Shown: positions 40,538-49,810, counted from the stretch's first letter. The stretch is DNA of 64,000 bases from Methylobacterium sp. J-068 (GCF_022829445.1 NZ_JAKSXY010000081.1:1-64000), one strand, 5' to 3'. Notes: generated by a model not told the origin, from the letters alone. Program-made: numbers and translations.

Positions 40538-40996
40538 CTACCCGCCGAACCGGCTCGCCAGGGCATGCGATAGGCGCTCGCCCTCGGTGACGAAGCGGCC
40601 GGCGGCCTCGGTCGCGGCGGGGGTACAGACCCGGTAGGTCAGGCTGTAGCCGCGATAGCCGCGGTTGTAGGCCCCGGCGAGGCGGTCGCGCCGGTTCGGG
40701 GTGACGCCCTCGGCCTCCATCAGGGCCTTCATCCGCGCCGGCCATTCCGGCGCGTCCGGCGTGGCGCAGAGGTCGCGCAGGAAGGCCAGCGCGCCGATGA
40801 TCTCGGAGAGCCGCATCAGGTCGCGGTCGTAGGGGGCCGGCGGCGGCTCGGGCGCCGGTGCCGGCTCCTTCTCGGCCGGCTTCGGCGCCGGACGGGCGGT
40901 GCCGCCCCGGGATTGCTGGGCCAAGGCCGCATCCGGCAGGGCCGGCAGCGCGGCGAGGCCGACGAGGACCGCGAAGCCGACGCCCCGAACGGTCAA
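40538..40996 (-). CDS. TIGR02301-type secreted protein
   Basis: The 152-residue protein has a signal peptide ([21 protein letters not shown]), a Pro/Ala/Glu linker, and a conserved domain. The domain reads [19 protein letters not shown], then [37 protein letters not shown], fitting the alphaproteobacterial TIGR02301 family of unknown function. Two Cys may pair. It starts with TTG overlapping the NUDIX stop as TTGA, so it is translationally coupled. It is the last gene of a four-gene operon. Confidence 0.83.
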   Translation of the reverse strand: MTVRGVGFAVLVGLAALPALPDAALAQQSRGGTARPAPKPAEKEPAPAPEPPPAPYDRDLMRLSEIIGALAFLRDLCATPDAPEWPARMKALMEAEGVTPNRRDRLAGAYNRGYRGYSLTYRVCTPAATEAAGRFVTEGERLSHALASRFGG

Positions 40997-41499
40997 GCCG
41001 AAGTCTCCCGGCTCTCGCCCACGCGGGCGAAGGCCGCGCGGACGGTGCCGGCGAGGCCGGGCGTGGTCGGCAGGGTCTCGAGTTCGGCCAGGGTCGCCCA
41101 GCGGACGCCCAAGGCCTCCGGGCCGGCTTCCGGTTCGCCTCCGATCCAGAGGGCGGCATGGGGATGGACGACGTAATGGTGTCGCACCCGTCCGGCCTCG
41201 TCGCGCAGGATGATCTCGGTGGGTTCGAGCACGCCCACCACCTCGGCCGAGAGGCCGACCTCCTCCCGCAACTCGCGCAGGGCCGCCTCCGCCAGGGGCT
41301 CGCCCGCCTCGACGAGGCCGCCGGGCAGCGTCCAGACCCCGCGCATCGGCTCGTTGGCCCGGGCGGCGAGGAGCACGCGGTCGGCGCGCAACACCGCGAT
41401 GGAGGTGCCGACGAAGGGCCGGGTGGGAAACAGCCGCGACTGCGCGTCGTCCGGCGTGGTGGCGCTCGATTCCGTCGCGCTCGATTCCGTTTCGTTCAA
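40993..41499 (-). CDS. NUDIX hydrolase
   Basis: The 168-residue protein contains a complete Nudix box, beginning [21 protein letters not shown] (G-x5-E-x7-R-E-U-x-E-E-x-G), so it should hydrolyse a nucleoside diphosphate linked to another group. The first 25 residues are Ser/Thr/Glu-rich and probably disordered. The start is TTG overlapping the upstream stop as TTGA. No substrate can be assigned. Confidence 0.88.
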   Translation of the reverse strand: MNETESSATESSATTPDDAQSRLFPTRPFVGTSIAVLRADRVLLAARANEPMRGVWTLPGGLVEAGEPLAEAALRELREEVGLSAEVVGVLEPTEIILRDEAGRVRHHYVVHPHAALWIGGEPEAGPEALGVRWATLAELETLPTTPGLAGTVRAAFARVGESRETSA

Positions 41500-42689
41500 G
41501 GCGTCACCACGGCGATGCGGCCATCGGCCAGCCCCACGAGAAGGCGGGTCGCGGGACCCTGTCCGAGGCTGGCGAGCCCGAAGGCGGCGAGTCCCGGAAG
41601 CGGCGTGCGCCGCCGCTCGCGAATGTCGTCCTTCAGGGACAGGATGGCGAGCGCGCTGCGGTCCGCGACCGGAAGGGCGAGTTCGGGAGGGCCGTCCTTC
41701 GTGAGTTCCACCAGGGCGGCGAGGTCCGCCTCGCCCTCGCCGGGCGAGACGTTGGTGTAGCCCGGCGCCTCCCGGGCGAGCCGCAGGGCACCGTCCTCGA
41801 GGGCCCAGAGCTGGAGCAGACCCGCGCCATCGGGCGCCGAGACGGCGGCGACCTGGGGCCGGCCGTCGCGCGAGAAATCCGCGATCGCCGCCGGCTTCAA
41901 CGGCTGACCGCCGGGGCCGGGCGCCTGCGCCGCGCCCCGCGCCAGGAGCGTCCAGGCCGTCGGGCCGGCCTTCGCATCCGATTTGGGTCCGGCTTTCTCG
42001 GGATCGGCCTTGGCCTCCGCCTTTCCGAACAGCGCGAGCGCGGCCCAGCCGTCGGGCGCGACCGTGACCGCGACGATGGCGGGGCCGCCGGCGAACCGGG
42101 CGATCCGGGGGCGCCGCAGGGCGAAGGCCGCCTCGGGCGCCGCCGTCAGAACCGTGGTGACGATCGGCACCGGCTTCGGGTCGCCCCCCATCGCCACGGG
42201 CTGGCGCTCACGGATGACGAGGCTGGCGGCCTGTTCGGGTCCGCCGGAGAGGGCCGGCACCGCGTCGGCAAGGTGCGCGCTCAGGGGGCCGGACACGGCG
42301 CGGCGGGAGCGGGGCAGGGCGCCGCGCGGGGTCTCGGCCGCCGCCAGGCCTTCCACCGCCTCGGCGCCGAGCAGGGTGGTCGCCACCTGCCCTTCGGCGA
42401 GGCTGAGGGCCGCACCGCCGCCATCGCCCCAGACCACGACGATCGGCGTGTCCTCGTCGGCCTGCGCCGGGTTGGCGCCACGGGGCCGCGCGAGGGGGAG
42501 CAGGCCGGAGGTCGCCACCGCGACCGCGACCTCGCTGCCGGGGCCGCGCATCGCGCGGGCGCGGAAGGGCAGGTCGAGGATGGTCACGCCCGGTTCCGCG
42601 CGGCCCGGGGTGGAGAGAACCAGCGGCAGACCCAGGCAAGAACCCAGAATTCCGACGAGAAGCGCGGACCGCGCGACCCGTTCAGACAT
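41496..42689 (-). CDS. Secreted FG-GAP/VCBS-like repeat protein, unknown function
   Basis: The 397-residue protein has a signal peptide ([23 protein letters not shown]). Repeats that suggest a beta-propeller follow, for example [30 protein letters not shown] and [28 protein letters not shown], with acidic D-x-D/G turns. An Ala/Lys/Pro-rich segment near residue 230 interrupts it. It overlaps the SDR gene upstream by eight bases and the NUDIX gene downstream by four. Its role is unknown; it may be a periplasmic or surface protein. Confidence 0.7.
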   Translation of the reverse strand: MSERVARSALLVGILGSCLGLPLVLSTPGRAEPGVTILDLPFRARAMRGPGSEVAVAVATSGLLPLARPRGANPAQADEDTPIVVVWGDGGGAALSLAEGQVATTLLGAEAVEGLAAAETPRGALPRSRRAVSGPLSAHLADAVPALSGGPEQAASLVIRERQPVAMGGDPKPVPIVTTVLTAAPEAAFALRRPRIARFAGGPAIVAVTVAPDGWAALALFGKAEAKADPEKAGPKSDAKAGPTAWTLLARGAAQAPGPGGQPLKPAAIADFSRDGRPQVAAVSAPDGAGLLQLWALEDGALRLAREAPGYTNVSPGEGEADLAALVELTKDGPPELALPVADRSALAILSLKDDIRERRRTPLPGLAAFGLASLGQGPATRLLVGLADGRIAVVTP

Positions 42690-43434
42690 GCTGGCCGCCG
42701 TTGATGTGCAGTTCGGCGCCGTTCACGTAGGACGAGGCTTCGGTGCACAGGAAGTAGATCGCCTTGGCGACCTCGTCCGGCGTGCCGAGACGGCGCTGCG
42801 GGATGCCGGCGACGATCTTGTCCGTGCCCGGCGACAGGATCGCGGTATCGATCTCGCCCGGCGAGATCGCGTTCACGCGGACTCCGAGAGGCCCGAAATC
42901 ACTGGCCATCTCGCGCGTCAGGCCGGCGAGCGCCGCCTTCGAGGTGCCGTAGGCCGCGCCCGCGAAGGGATGGACGCGGGAGCCCGCGATCGACGTGACG
43001 TTGACGATGGAGCCCTTGGCCCGGGTGAGTTCCTCGCAGAGGCCGCGCGCCAGGAGGAGGGGGGCGAACACGTTGACCTGGAACACCCGCTGCCAGTCGC
43101 TGAACTCGGTGGCGATCGCGCCGAGGCGCTCGCCCTGCGGCCCCTTGGGCGAGATGCCGGCATTGTTGACGAGGGCGTGAAGCAGGCCGCCCTCGGCCGC
43201 GAGGCGCCCCGCCACCTCCTCGATGCCGCGCACCGTGTCCTGCGGATCGGCGAGATCGACCTGGAGGTGGTCCTCCGGCCCCATCTCCCAGGGGCAGTTC
43301 TCGGGAAACGGGTGGCGCGAACAGGTGATGACCCGCCACCCGGCGGCCGAGAACCGTTTGACGGTGGCGTGGCCGATGCCACGGCTCGCCCCCGTGAGCA
43401 GCATGACGCGCCGGCGTTCGTTGGATGAGGCCAA
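42682..43434 (-). CDS. Short-chain dehydrogenase/reductase
   Basis: The 250-residue SDR has the NAD(P) motif LLTGASRGIGHATV, an NNAG motif, and the catalytic Ser-Tyr-Lys set in VTSIAGSRVHPFAGAAYGTSKAAL. The family C-terminus [16 protein letters not shown] is present. The start is TTG 43434 with AAGGAA seven bases upstream; an ATG ten codons later would truncate the first strand. Its substrate is unknown. It heads the four-gene operon down to 40538. Confidence 0.9.
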   Translation of the reverse strand: MASSNERRRVMLLTGASRGIGHATVKRFSAAGWRVITCSRHPFPENCPWEMGPEDHLQVDLADPQDTVRGIEEVAGRLAAEGGLLHALVNNAGISPKGPQGERLGAIATEFSDWQRVFQVNVFAPLLLARGLCEELTRAKGSIVNVTSIAGSRVHPFAGAAYGTSKAALAGLTREMASDFGPLGVRVNAISPGEIDTAILSPGTDKIVAGIPQRRLGTPDEVAKAIYFLCTEASSYVNGAELHINGGQHV

Positions 43435-43557
43435 GACCGTTCCTTCAGGATCGGGAGGCGCTCGGCGGGCGCGACCGCCCTGCCGGAAAGAACCCCCACG
43501 CCACATTCAGGTCTAAGCGGCGCGGCCCCGAAAATCCAGGGTCATCCCGCGACGCAG

Positions 43558-43676
43558 CAAGCCGCCGGCAGGCTTCAGGGACAAGCCGCCGGCAGGCTTC
43601 GAAGGCAAGCCGCCGGCAGGCTCGAGGACAAGCCGCCGGCAGCCTTCAAGGACAAGCCGCCGGCAGGCCTCACGGA
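43558..43676. repeat. Five tandem 24-bp repeats between SDR and pdxH genes
   Basis: Five abutting units begin at 43558, 43582, 43606, 43629 and 43653, each starting CAAGCCGCCGGCAGG and ending in variable C-T-C/A-G-rich bases. The third is 23 bases long. Inside each unit AAGCC and GGCTT can pair around GCCGGCA, so every unit is itself a small hairpin. The last unit covers the pdxH stop codon. No spacers are present. Confidence 0.85.
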
Positions 43677-44338
43677 TAGAGCCGCGCACCGCGCCACGCC
43701 CCGTCCTCGGTCCCGCCCTCCCGCGTAAAGCGGACCCGATCGTGGAGGCGGAACGGCCCGTCCTGCCAGAACTCGATCGAGACCGGCGCGACGCGAAATC
43801 CCGTCCAGTTCTCCGGGCGGGGCACCGGCCCCTCGCCGTAGCGCTCCGCGAGGTCGGCCACCGCGCGTTCCAGGGTCGCCCGGTCGGCGAGGGGACGCGA
43901 TTGCCGGCTCGCATGGGCGCCGAGGCGGCTGTTGCGCGCGCGGCTGGCGAAGTAGGCATCCGCCTCCTCCGGCGTGACGTGGCTCACGGGACCGCGGGCG
44001 CGGACCTGCCGGCCCAGGCTCTTCCAGTGCAGCACCAGGGCGGCCTGGGGGTTCTCGCGCAACTCGTCGCCCTTGGCGGATTCGAGATTCGTGTAGAACA
44101 CGAAGCCGCGCGCATCGACGCCCTTCAGCAGCACGACGCGCACGTCGGGCAGGCCGTCGGCGCCGGCGGTCGCCAGGGCCATGGCGTTGGGATCATTGGG
44201 TTCCGAGGCCTCGGCCTCCGCCATCCAGGCCTCGAACAGCGCCCAGGGGTCGGCAGCGCGGGTGAAGTCGCCGCCGGGTCCGGGAACCTCCCGGCCCGAG
44301 GTGGGGGTGGCGGGCTCATCGATCCTTAACCGTTCCAA
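43670..44338 (-). CDS. pdxH: Pyridoxamine 5'-phosphate oxidase
   Basis: The 222-residue flavoenzyme makes pyridoxal 5'-phosphate. It has [20 protein letters not shown], the FMN-binding [38 protein letters not shown], and the C-terminal RLHDRVRF. The start appears to be TTG 44338 with an AGGAT site about eight bases upstream, because later ATG codons would remove conserved sequence. The tail ([18 protein letters not shown]) ends inside the last unit of a tandem repeat. Monocistronic by layout. Confidence 0.93.
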   Translation of the reverse strand: MERLRIDEPATPTSGREVPGPGGDFTRAADPWALFEAWMAEAEASEPNDPNAMALATAGADGLPDVRVVLLKGVDARGFVFYTNLESAKGDELRENPQAALVLHWKSLGRQVRARGPVSHVTPEEADAYFASRARNSRLGAHASRQSRPLADRATLERAVADLAERYGEGPVPRPENWTGFRVAPVSIEFWQDGPFRLHDRVRFTREGGTEDGAWRGARLYP

Positions 44339-44427
44339 GGCGTAATCCTGCGGTGAGATCCGGGTCGGGGGGCACCGACGTGGGACACGAGCGTTATCGG
44401 CCCAACACGTCGTTGAGATCAGGTGTA

Positions 44428-45000
44428 ATGCGTCGGCGTCAGTGTAGAGCCCAAGCTGTTTCGGACAATGGCATTTTGGACAATCCCGTCCGGCGGAACC
44501 GCATCGAACGCGGCATCGGGGCGCGTCGCCTCGGCGTCATGGCGGGTCTGGCCGCGCTGCTGGGCCTGAGCGGCTGCGGCCTGCCGATCATCACCTTCCA
44601 GGGCGAGGAGACGGCGACGGCCGGCACGGGAACGGCCGCGCAGGCGAAGGCGGCGTCGCCGGACGAGCCGACCAGCACCGGCAGCATCGACAGGCGCCCT
44701 CTGGGCTTCGGCCACGATCTCGGGGCCGAGGATTGGCGGCGCGCCAGCGCGGCGCTGGCCGTCGCCCTCGATCCGCAGGGCAACGGCCGCCCGGTGAAGT
44801 GGGACAACCCGGAGACCACCCTGCGCGGCTCGATCAATCCGACCGGCCTGCCTTACGTCTCCAACGACCTGGTCTGCCGCGACTTTCTCGCCTCAGTGAT
44901 CGCCCCGGCGGGCAGCCGCTTCGTGCGCGGCACCGGCTGCAAGCCGTCCGGCGGCGAGTGGACCCTGACCCGGGTCCGGACCGCGCGATCCTCCGTCTAG
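44428..45000 (+). CDS. Lipoprotein, RT0821/Lpp0805-type surface protein
   Basis: The product is about 190 residues from ATG 44428, which has CAGG six bases upstream. ATG 44539 directly before the hydrophobic segment is an alternative giving 153 residues. A lipobox LLGLSGC is followed by a short domain with [27 protein letters not shown] and [13 protein letters not shown]...[13 protein letters not shown], which fits the alphaproteobacterial RT0821/Lpp0805 surface-protein family. Its function is unknown. It is probably anchored to the outer membrane. Confidence 0.7.
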   Translation: MRRRQCRAQAVSDNGILDNPVRRNRIERGIGARRLGVMAGLAALLGLSGCGLPIITFQGEETATAGTGTAAQAKAASPDEPTSTGSIDRRPLGFGHDLGAEDWRRASAALAVALDPQGNGRPVKWDNPETTLRGSINPTGLPYVSNDLVCRDFLASVIAPAGSRFVRGTGCKPSGGEWTLTRVRTARSSV

Positions 45001-45193
45001 GAACTCTCCCGAGGCTCGGCGCGGCGGCGTCCCCGGATCGCCTTTGGGTTCCGCGCGTTGACGGCGCGCCAAACACAGCGGATTCTGACGTGCGACCGTT
45101 GCAAAGAAGCAACAGGCGGTCCACATGACAGACGAATCCGAACGAGCAGGGCAGGCGCCCGGCTCCAGGCGGCACCGAGAATCCTGAAGACCG

Positions 45194-46117
45194 ATGCGAA
45201 ATCCCTACGACGTGCTGGGTGTCTCCAAGAGCGCCAGCGAAGCCGACATCAAGAAGGCCTACCGCAAGCTCGCCAAGGCCTACCATCCCGACCGCAATCA
45301 GGATGACGCCAAGGCCAAGGACCGCTTCGCCGAAGCCAACAGCGCCTACGAGATCCTGGGCGATGCGGGCAAGCGCGCGCAGTTCGATCGCGGCGAGATC
45401 GACGGCGACGGCAAGCCGCGCGCCACGGGCTTCGAGGGCTTCGGCGGGTTCGGCGGCGGCCGGGGCGGCGGCGGGAGCTTCGACTTCGAGAGCGCCGCGC
45501 GCGGGCGCGGGCCCGCCGGGGGCGGGGGCATCGGCGAGGACATCTTCTCGCACCTGTTCGGCGATGCGTTCCGGACGGCCAGTCCCGGCGCCCAGCGTGG
45601 CCCGGTGAAGGGCGAGGACGTGTCGGCCGAACTCAGCGTGACCCTGGAACAGGTCAGCGCCGAGGAGAAGCTGCGCCTCTCGCTGCCGGGCGGGCGCGAC
45701 GTCGACGTCATGGTGCCCAGGGGCGTGGTGGACGGCCAGACCATCCGCCTGCGCGGCCTCGGCAACCCGGCCGGCCCGCGCGGCACCCCGGGCGACGCCC
45801 TGCTGACCATCCGCATCCTGCCCCATCCCCGCTTCACCGTGGACGGCGCGGACCTGCGTGCCTCCGTGGAGGTGCCGCTGGAGGATGCGGTCCTCGGCGG
45901 CCCGATCCGGGTACCGACGCTGACCGGGGCGGTGGAGATGAAGATTCCGGCGATGACGGGGTCCGGGCGCACCTTCCGCCTCCGCGGCAAGGGCCTGCCG
46001 AAGAAGGACGGCAGCCGGGGCGACCTGTTCGCCACCACCGCCGTCACCCTGCCGAGCGCCGAGGATCCGGCCCTGACCGAGTTCGCCAGGGCCCGGCGCG
46101 CGGCCCGGGCGGGCTGA
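45194..46117 (+). CDS. DnaJ/CbpA-type co-chaperone
   Basis: The 307-residue protein has an N-terminal J domain (residues 2-67) with the HPD motif in AYHPDRNQDDAK. A Gly/Phe-rich linker spans about residues 78-125. Two C-terminal substrate-binding beta domains follow (EDVSAELSVTLEQVSAEEKLRLSLPGG, PRFTVDGADLRASVEVPLEDAVLGG). It lacks the Cys-rich zinc-finger domain, so it is class II (CbpA-like) and would stimulate DnaK. It precedes fabI by 155 bases. Confidence 0.93.
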   Translation: MRNPYDVLGVSKSASEADIKKAYRKLAKAYHPDRNQDDAKAKDRFAEANSAYEILGDAGKRAQFDRGEIDGDGKPRATGFEGFGGFGGGRGGGGSFDFESAARGRGPAGGGGIGEDIFSHLFGDAFRTASPGAQRGPVKGEDVSAELSVTLEQVSAEEKLRLSLPGGRDVDVMVPRGVVDGQTIRLRGLGNPAGPRGTPGDALLTIRILPHPRFTVDGADLRASVEVPLEDAVLGGPIRVPTLTGAVEMKIPAMTGSGRTFRLRGKGLPKKDGSRGDLFATTAVTLPSAEDPALTEFARARRAARAG

Positions 46118-46272
46118 GCCGGCTCACCGGCGGGGGCACGGGCGGGGCCGCGCGCGGGAAACCCGCACTTCCGTCCCCGGCGCGCCTCCGCTAAGGATGC
46201 CCGGCGCGCCCTCGTCCACCCGTCGCTCGACGGGCCGGTGACGGCGCGCCACGGCTCTCGCTCAGGTGGCAC

Positions 46273-47115
46273 ATGGCGGACACGCACCCGGTTCACGATC
46301 ACGTCGGCGGCCTCCTCGCCGGCAAGCGCGGCCTGGTGCTCGGTGTCGCCAACAATCGCTCGATCGCCTGGGGCATCGCGAAGTCCGCGGCCGCCCACGG
46401 CGCCAAGCTCGCCTTCACCTACCAGGGCGACGCCCTGAAGAAGCGGGTCGAGCCGCTGGCGCGGGAACTCGACGCCCACGTGGTCGGCCATTGCGACGTC
46501 ACCGACCCGGCGTCGATCGACGCGGTTTTCGCCGCCGCCGCCGAAGTGTTTCCGGAGGGCATCGACTTCGTCGTCCACTGCATCGCCTTCTCGGACAAGG
46601 ACGAGCTGACCGGCCGCTACGTCGAGACCTCGGAGGCCAACTTCACGAAGTCGCTCCTGATCTCGTGCTACTCGTTCACGGCGGTGGCCCAGCGGGCCGA
46701 GAAGCTGATGCCGAACGGCGGCTCGCTCCTGACGCTGACCTATTACGGCGCCGAGAAGTGGATGCCGCACTACAACGTCATGGGCGTCGCCAAGGCCGCG
46801 CTCGAGGCCTCCGTGCGCTACCTCGCGGCCGATCTCGGCCCCTCGAAGATCCGCGTCAACGCGATCTCGGCCGGCCCCATCAAGACGCTCGCCGCCTCCG
46901 GCATCGGCGATTTCCGCTACATCCTGAAGTGGAACGAGTACAACGCCCCCCTGCGGCGCACCGTGACCATCGACGAGGTCGGCGAGACCGCCACCTACCT
47001 CGTCTCGGACATGAGCAAGGGCATGACCGGCGAGATCCTGCACGTGGATGCCGGCTACCACGTGGTCGGCATGAAGAACCCGGAAGCCCCGGACCTCAGC
47101 CTCGACAAGGACTGA
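46273..47115 (+). CDS. fabI: Enoyl-[acyl-carrier-protein] reductase (NADH)
   Basis: The 280-residue enzyme performs the last reduction of fatty-acid elongation. It has GKRGLVLGVANNRSIAWGIAK, LAFTYQGDALKKRVEPLA, HCIAFSDKDELTGRY and the catalytic Tyr-x6-Lys in HYNVMGVAKAAL. The RVNAISAGPIKTLAASGI loop is typical of FabI. ATG 46273 follows AGGTGG. Full length and all catalytic residues are present, so triclosan-type inhibitors would be expected to target it. Confidence 0.95.
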   Translation: MADTHPVHDHVGGLLAGKRGLVLGVANNRSIAWGIAKSAAAHGAKLAFTYQGDALKKRVEPLARELDAHVVGHCDVTDPASIDAVFAAAAEVFPEGIDFVVHCIAFSDKDELTGRYVETSEANFTKSLLISCYSFTAVAQRAEKLMPNGGSLLTLTYYGAEKWMPHYNVMGVAKAALEASVRYLAADLGPSKIRVNAISAGPIKTLAASGIGDFRYILKWNEYNAPLRRTVTIDEVGETATYLVSDMSKGMTGEILHVDAGYHVVGMKNPEAPDLSLDKD

Positions 47116-47168
47116 GGACTGGTGGTTACACCGGAAGAGGCCTTCGACTCCATGCGTCGACGGCACGC

Positions 47169-47621
47169 TCACGCCGGCTGAACGTCCTCGCGTCCCATGA
47201 AATTGGCGATGATCGCGAAGTAACCGGGCAGGAGGCCGGCGAGAACGGCCTGCCCGGTCGGCGTCAACGTGATGCGCTTGGCCCGGCCATCCTCGGTAGC
47301 CGGAACGCTGCTGAGCAGGTCCGCTCGCATCAGCGCCTTGACCGTTTCCGTCACGACAGGTCGGGAGATGTCGAGCCGGTCGGCGATCTCGCTCGCCAGG
47401 AGGCCATTTCGCTCCGGCTCTCGATCGATCACGATCATGACGAGAAACCGGGTTTGCGAAAGCTTGTGAACGCTGAAGTACGCCTCCAACTCGCGCATCA
47501 GAAGGCTGGCGCGCCTCAAGAGCCTCAGCGCTTCGGTGACGGCCTGCGCGTTCATGCTCGGGTAGCGCTCGCCGTAGTTCTGGAGCATCCGCCGCGTGGG
47601 GAGTTCCTTCAGGAAGAACAC
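47169..47621 (-). CDS. MarR family transcriptional regulator
   Basis: The 150-residue protein has the MarR winged helix (LLASEIADRLDISRPVVTETVKALMRADLL, wing SVPATEDGRAKRITLTPTGQAVL). The GTG at 47621 was preferred because FFLKELPTRRMLQNYGERYP looks like a conserved N-terminal helix for this subgroup. ATG 47588 or 47555 are alternatives. With that start it overlaps the monooxygenase gene by 13 bases, so both are one operon. A perfect dyad just before the first gene is the likely autoregulatory operator. Confidence 0.88.
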   Translation of the reverse strand: MFFLKELPTRRMLQNYGERYPSMNAQAVTEALRLLRRASLLMRELEAYFSVHKLSQTRFLVMIVIDREPERNGLLASEIADRLDISRPVVTETVKALMRADLLSSVPATEDGRAKRITLTPTGQAVLAGLLPGYFAIIANFMGREDVQPA

Positions 47622-47926
47622 GCGGTCGCCCCGCCGATCTCGCGCAGCTTCGTGATCTCGACCGGCTCGGACAGCCAGATGCGATACTGGTCGAACACAG
47701 CGCGCGTATAGGGCTGAGCATGATGTGCGGCGAGGGTGCCCTCGTCGTCCCAGACTTCGTAGAGATAGAGGCATCCCCCACCGCTCACCTCATCGTGCAG
47801 GATGAAGGTGCGGCAGCCCGGTTCGGAGCGTGTCGCGGACAAGATGTCCAGGACGGCATGGCGCGCGGCGGCAAGGTACTCGGGCTTGGGCGTGATACGG
47901 GCGAGGAGTGTCAACGGTTCGGACAT
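47609..47926 (-). CDS. Antibiotic biosynthesis monooxygenase-domain protein (quinol monooxygenase-like)
   Basis: The 105-residue protein has the ABM dimeric ferredoxin-like fold: LTLLARITPKPEYLAAARHAVLDIL, GCRTFILHDE, LYEVWDDEGTLAAHHAQPYTRAV. It resembles YgiN-type quinol monooxygenases and may act in quinone or redox stress. It is the first gene of an operon with the MarR regulator. ATG 47926 lies 15 bases after the operator dyad and has no obvious Shine-Dalgarno site, so a very short leader or leaderless mRNA is possible. Confidence 0.85.
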   Translation of the reverse strand: MSEPLTLLARITPKPEYLAAARHAVLDILSATRSEPGCRTFILHDEVSGGGCLYLYEVWDDEGTLAAHHAQPYTRAVFDQYRIWLSEPVEITKLREIGGATACSS

Positions 47927-47941
47927 GAGGGGACCAAAACT

Positions 47942-47957
47942 GATTAGGGTACTAATC
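47942..47957. promoter_or_regulatory. MarR operator dyad
   Basis: The perfect palindrome GATTAG-GGTA-CTAATC is 16 bp, a typical size for a MarR-family operator. It lies 15 bases upstream of the start codon of the monooxygenase-MarR operon. Confidence 0.65.
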
Positions 47958-48073
47958 GGTAGGTCGATTCGTCGGACGCGGCAAGACCGGCGGGGATGCA
48001 GGGTCGTTGATGCGGACACGGTGCGAAGCGGCTCGATGCCGCGACAAGGGGTCTCGAGCCGAGTGGCCTCGGG

Positions 48074-49102
48074 TCAATCCGGCACGGTCATCCCGGCGAT
48101 GTCCGCCTTCGCCTCCGGAAAGCGCGGGTCCATCGCCTCCAGGGTGTCGGCGATGGTGCGGGCGACGAGGAGGTTGCGGTACCACTTCCGGTTGGCCGGC
48201 ACCACGTGCCAGGGCGCCGGCGGGGTGGAGCATTCCGTGAGCGCATCCGCGAAGGCGGTCTGATAGGCGTCCCAGGACTTGCGTTCCACGAGGTCGGCCG
48301 GATCGAACTTCCAGTGCTTGTCCGGATCGGCGATCCGCGCCTCCAGGCGCTCCTTTTGCTCGTCCTTCGAGATGTGCAGGAAGAACTTCAGCACCGTGGT
48401 GCCGGAGGCGGTGAGCATCCGCTCGAAGTCGTTGATCTGGCCGTAGCGCGCCCGCCAGACGGGCTCGGGCACGAGGTCCTTCACCCGCACCACCAGCACG
48501 TCCTCGTAATGGCTGCGATTGAACACGTTGATCATGCCGCGCGCCGGCGCCTTGGCGTGGTAGCGCCACAGGAAATCATGGTCGCTCTCCTCCGCGCTCG
48601 GGACCTTGAAGGACCAGACCCGGCACCCCTGCGGGTTCACGCCCTCGAACACCGCCCGGATGGTGCCGTCCTTACCTCCGGTATCGATGGCCTGGAACAC
48701 CACCAGCAGGCTGCGCGCATGCTCGGCATAGAGCCGCTCCTGCAGGGCCACGATCCGGGCGCGCTCGGCCCGCAGCGCCGCCTTCGCCGCCTCCTTGTCG
48801 AGCCCGCCATCGGCGTCGGCGTCGATCGCGCCGAGATCGCACCGGGTGCCGGGCCGCACCGTGACGATGCCCCGCGCGGCGGGCGCCAGGGCCGGACCGG
48901 GCGCCGCGACCGCGCTCCCGTCCCGGGTCTCCGCCTCGCGTGCCCAGACGGCGGAGGCGGGCGGCCGGTGAACGGCGCTTCCCGAATCGGCGTCCCGGTG
49001 CTTCCCGCTCTTCTTGCGGTGCGAAACATCACGCTGCGACGCGGAAGGGTCGGTTTCCGTGGGACGCTGGCCCCGGCGATGCTTGCCGTGATGCTTCGAC
49101 AT
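48074..49102 (-). CDS. ppk2: Polyphosphate kinase 2 family protein
   Basis: The 342-residue protein contains the PPK2 domain from about residue 100: the P-loop VVFQAIDTGGKDGTIR, the lid NRSHYEDVLVVRV, and KFFLHISKDEQKERLEARI. PPK2 enzymes move phosphate between polyphosphate and nucleotides. An extension of about 75 residues rich in Lys, Arg, His and Ser (SKHHGKHRRGQRP) precedes the domain and is unusual; it is probably disordered. Single-domain PPK2 of this class often phosphorylates ADP or AMP from polyphosphate. Confidence 0.93.
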   Translation of the reverse strand: MSKHHGKHRRGQRPTETDPSASQRDVSHRKKSGKHRDADSGSAVHRPPASAVWAREAETRDGSAVAAPGPALAPAARGIVTVRPGTRCDLGAIDADADGGLDKEAAKAALRAERARIVALQERLYAEHARSLLVVFQAIDTGGKDGTIRAVFEGVNPQGCRVWSFKVPSAEESDHDFLWRYHAKAPARGMINVFNRSHYEDVLVVRVKDLVPEPVWRARYGQINDFERMLTASGTTVLKFFLHISKDEQKERLEARIADPDKHWKFDPADLVERKSWDAYQTAFADALTECSTPPAPWHVVPANRKWYRNLLVARTIADTLEAMDPRFPEAKADIAGMTVPD

Positions 49103-49222
49103 GACGAGACTCGGCGACTGGGTTGAGGGCAGGGTTGGGCCGCAGCCGGATCAGGGCCAGGATGTGCGTGCGAGAACGATTCCCAGGCTCGGCCGTTCCG
49201 GTGCGCGGCGGAGCGTGAGACC

Positions 49223-49810
49223 GTGAACCCGATCTACTTCATCCGCCACGGCCAGACCGACTGGAACGCCGAAGGCCGCCTCCAGGGACAGCGGGACGTC
49301 GACCTCAACGCCGAAGGCGTGCGCCAGGCCGGGGCGGTGGCCGCGCGACTCGCCGCCATCGCGGGTCCCGATCTGCCGACCCTGGACTTCGTCGCCAGCC
49401 CGCTCGCCCGGACCCGGCGCACGATGGAGACCCTGCGCGCCCGCCTCGACCTCCCACCGGAGGATTATCGCCGCGATCCGCGCCTGAAGGAGATCAGCTT
49501 CGGCGCCTGGGAGGGCTCGACCTGGGCCGAGATCCGGCGCTGGGACCCGGCCGGCGCCATCGCCCGCGACCGCGACCGCTGGGGCTATCGCCCGCCCGGC
49601 GGGACGGGAGAGAGCTACGCCATGCTGGTGGAGCGGGTGGAACCGGCGATCACCGAACTGATGCGGCCCGCCGTGATCGTCGCCCATGGCGGAGTCGCCC
49701 GGGCGATCCTGGTGATTCGCGGCCATCTCGGCATCCGGGACGCGCCGCGCATCGGCATCCGCCAGGGCAGCGTCCTCGTTCTCGACCGGGCCGGATGGCG
49801 CTGGGCCTGA
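49223..49810 (+). CDS. Histidine phosphatase family protein
   Basis: The 195-residue protein has the catalytic RHG motif in YFIRHGQTDWNAEGRLQGQRD, the second catalytic region RDPRLKEISFGAWEG and the later His in VIVAHGGVARAIL. It is a phosphoglycerate-mutase-fold phosphatase (GpmB/CobC-like); the substrate is unknown. The start is GTG 49223 with GGAG about ten bases upstream. It is divergent from ppk2. Confidence 0.92.
   Translation: MNPIYFIRHGQTDWNAEGRLQGQRDVDLNAEGVRQAGAVAARLAAIAGPDLPTLDFVASPLARTRRTMETLRARLDLPPEDYRRDPRLKEISFGAWEGSTWAEIRRWDPAGAIARDRDRWGYRPPGGTGESYAMLVERVEPAITELMRPAVIVAHGGVARAILVIRGHLGIRDAPRIGIRQGSVLVLDRAGWRWA

Noticed and set aside
43558..43676. Possible CRISPR array
   Set aside because: The five units abut directly, with no unique spacers and no cas genes nearby.
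48800..48860. EF-hand-like DADADGGLDKEA in the PPK2 protein, considered as a lanthanide or calcium site
   Set aside because: Position 12 is Ala rather than Glu, and a D-x-D-x-x-x-G-x-D-K-E-A stretch is ordinary at this place in PPK2 proteins.
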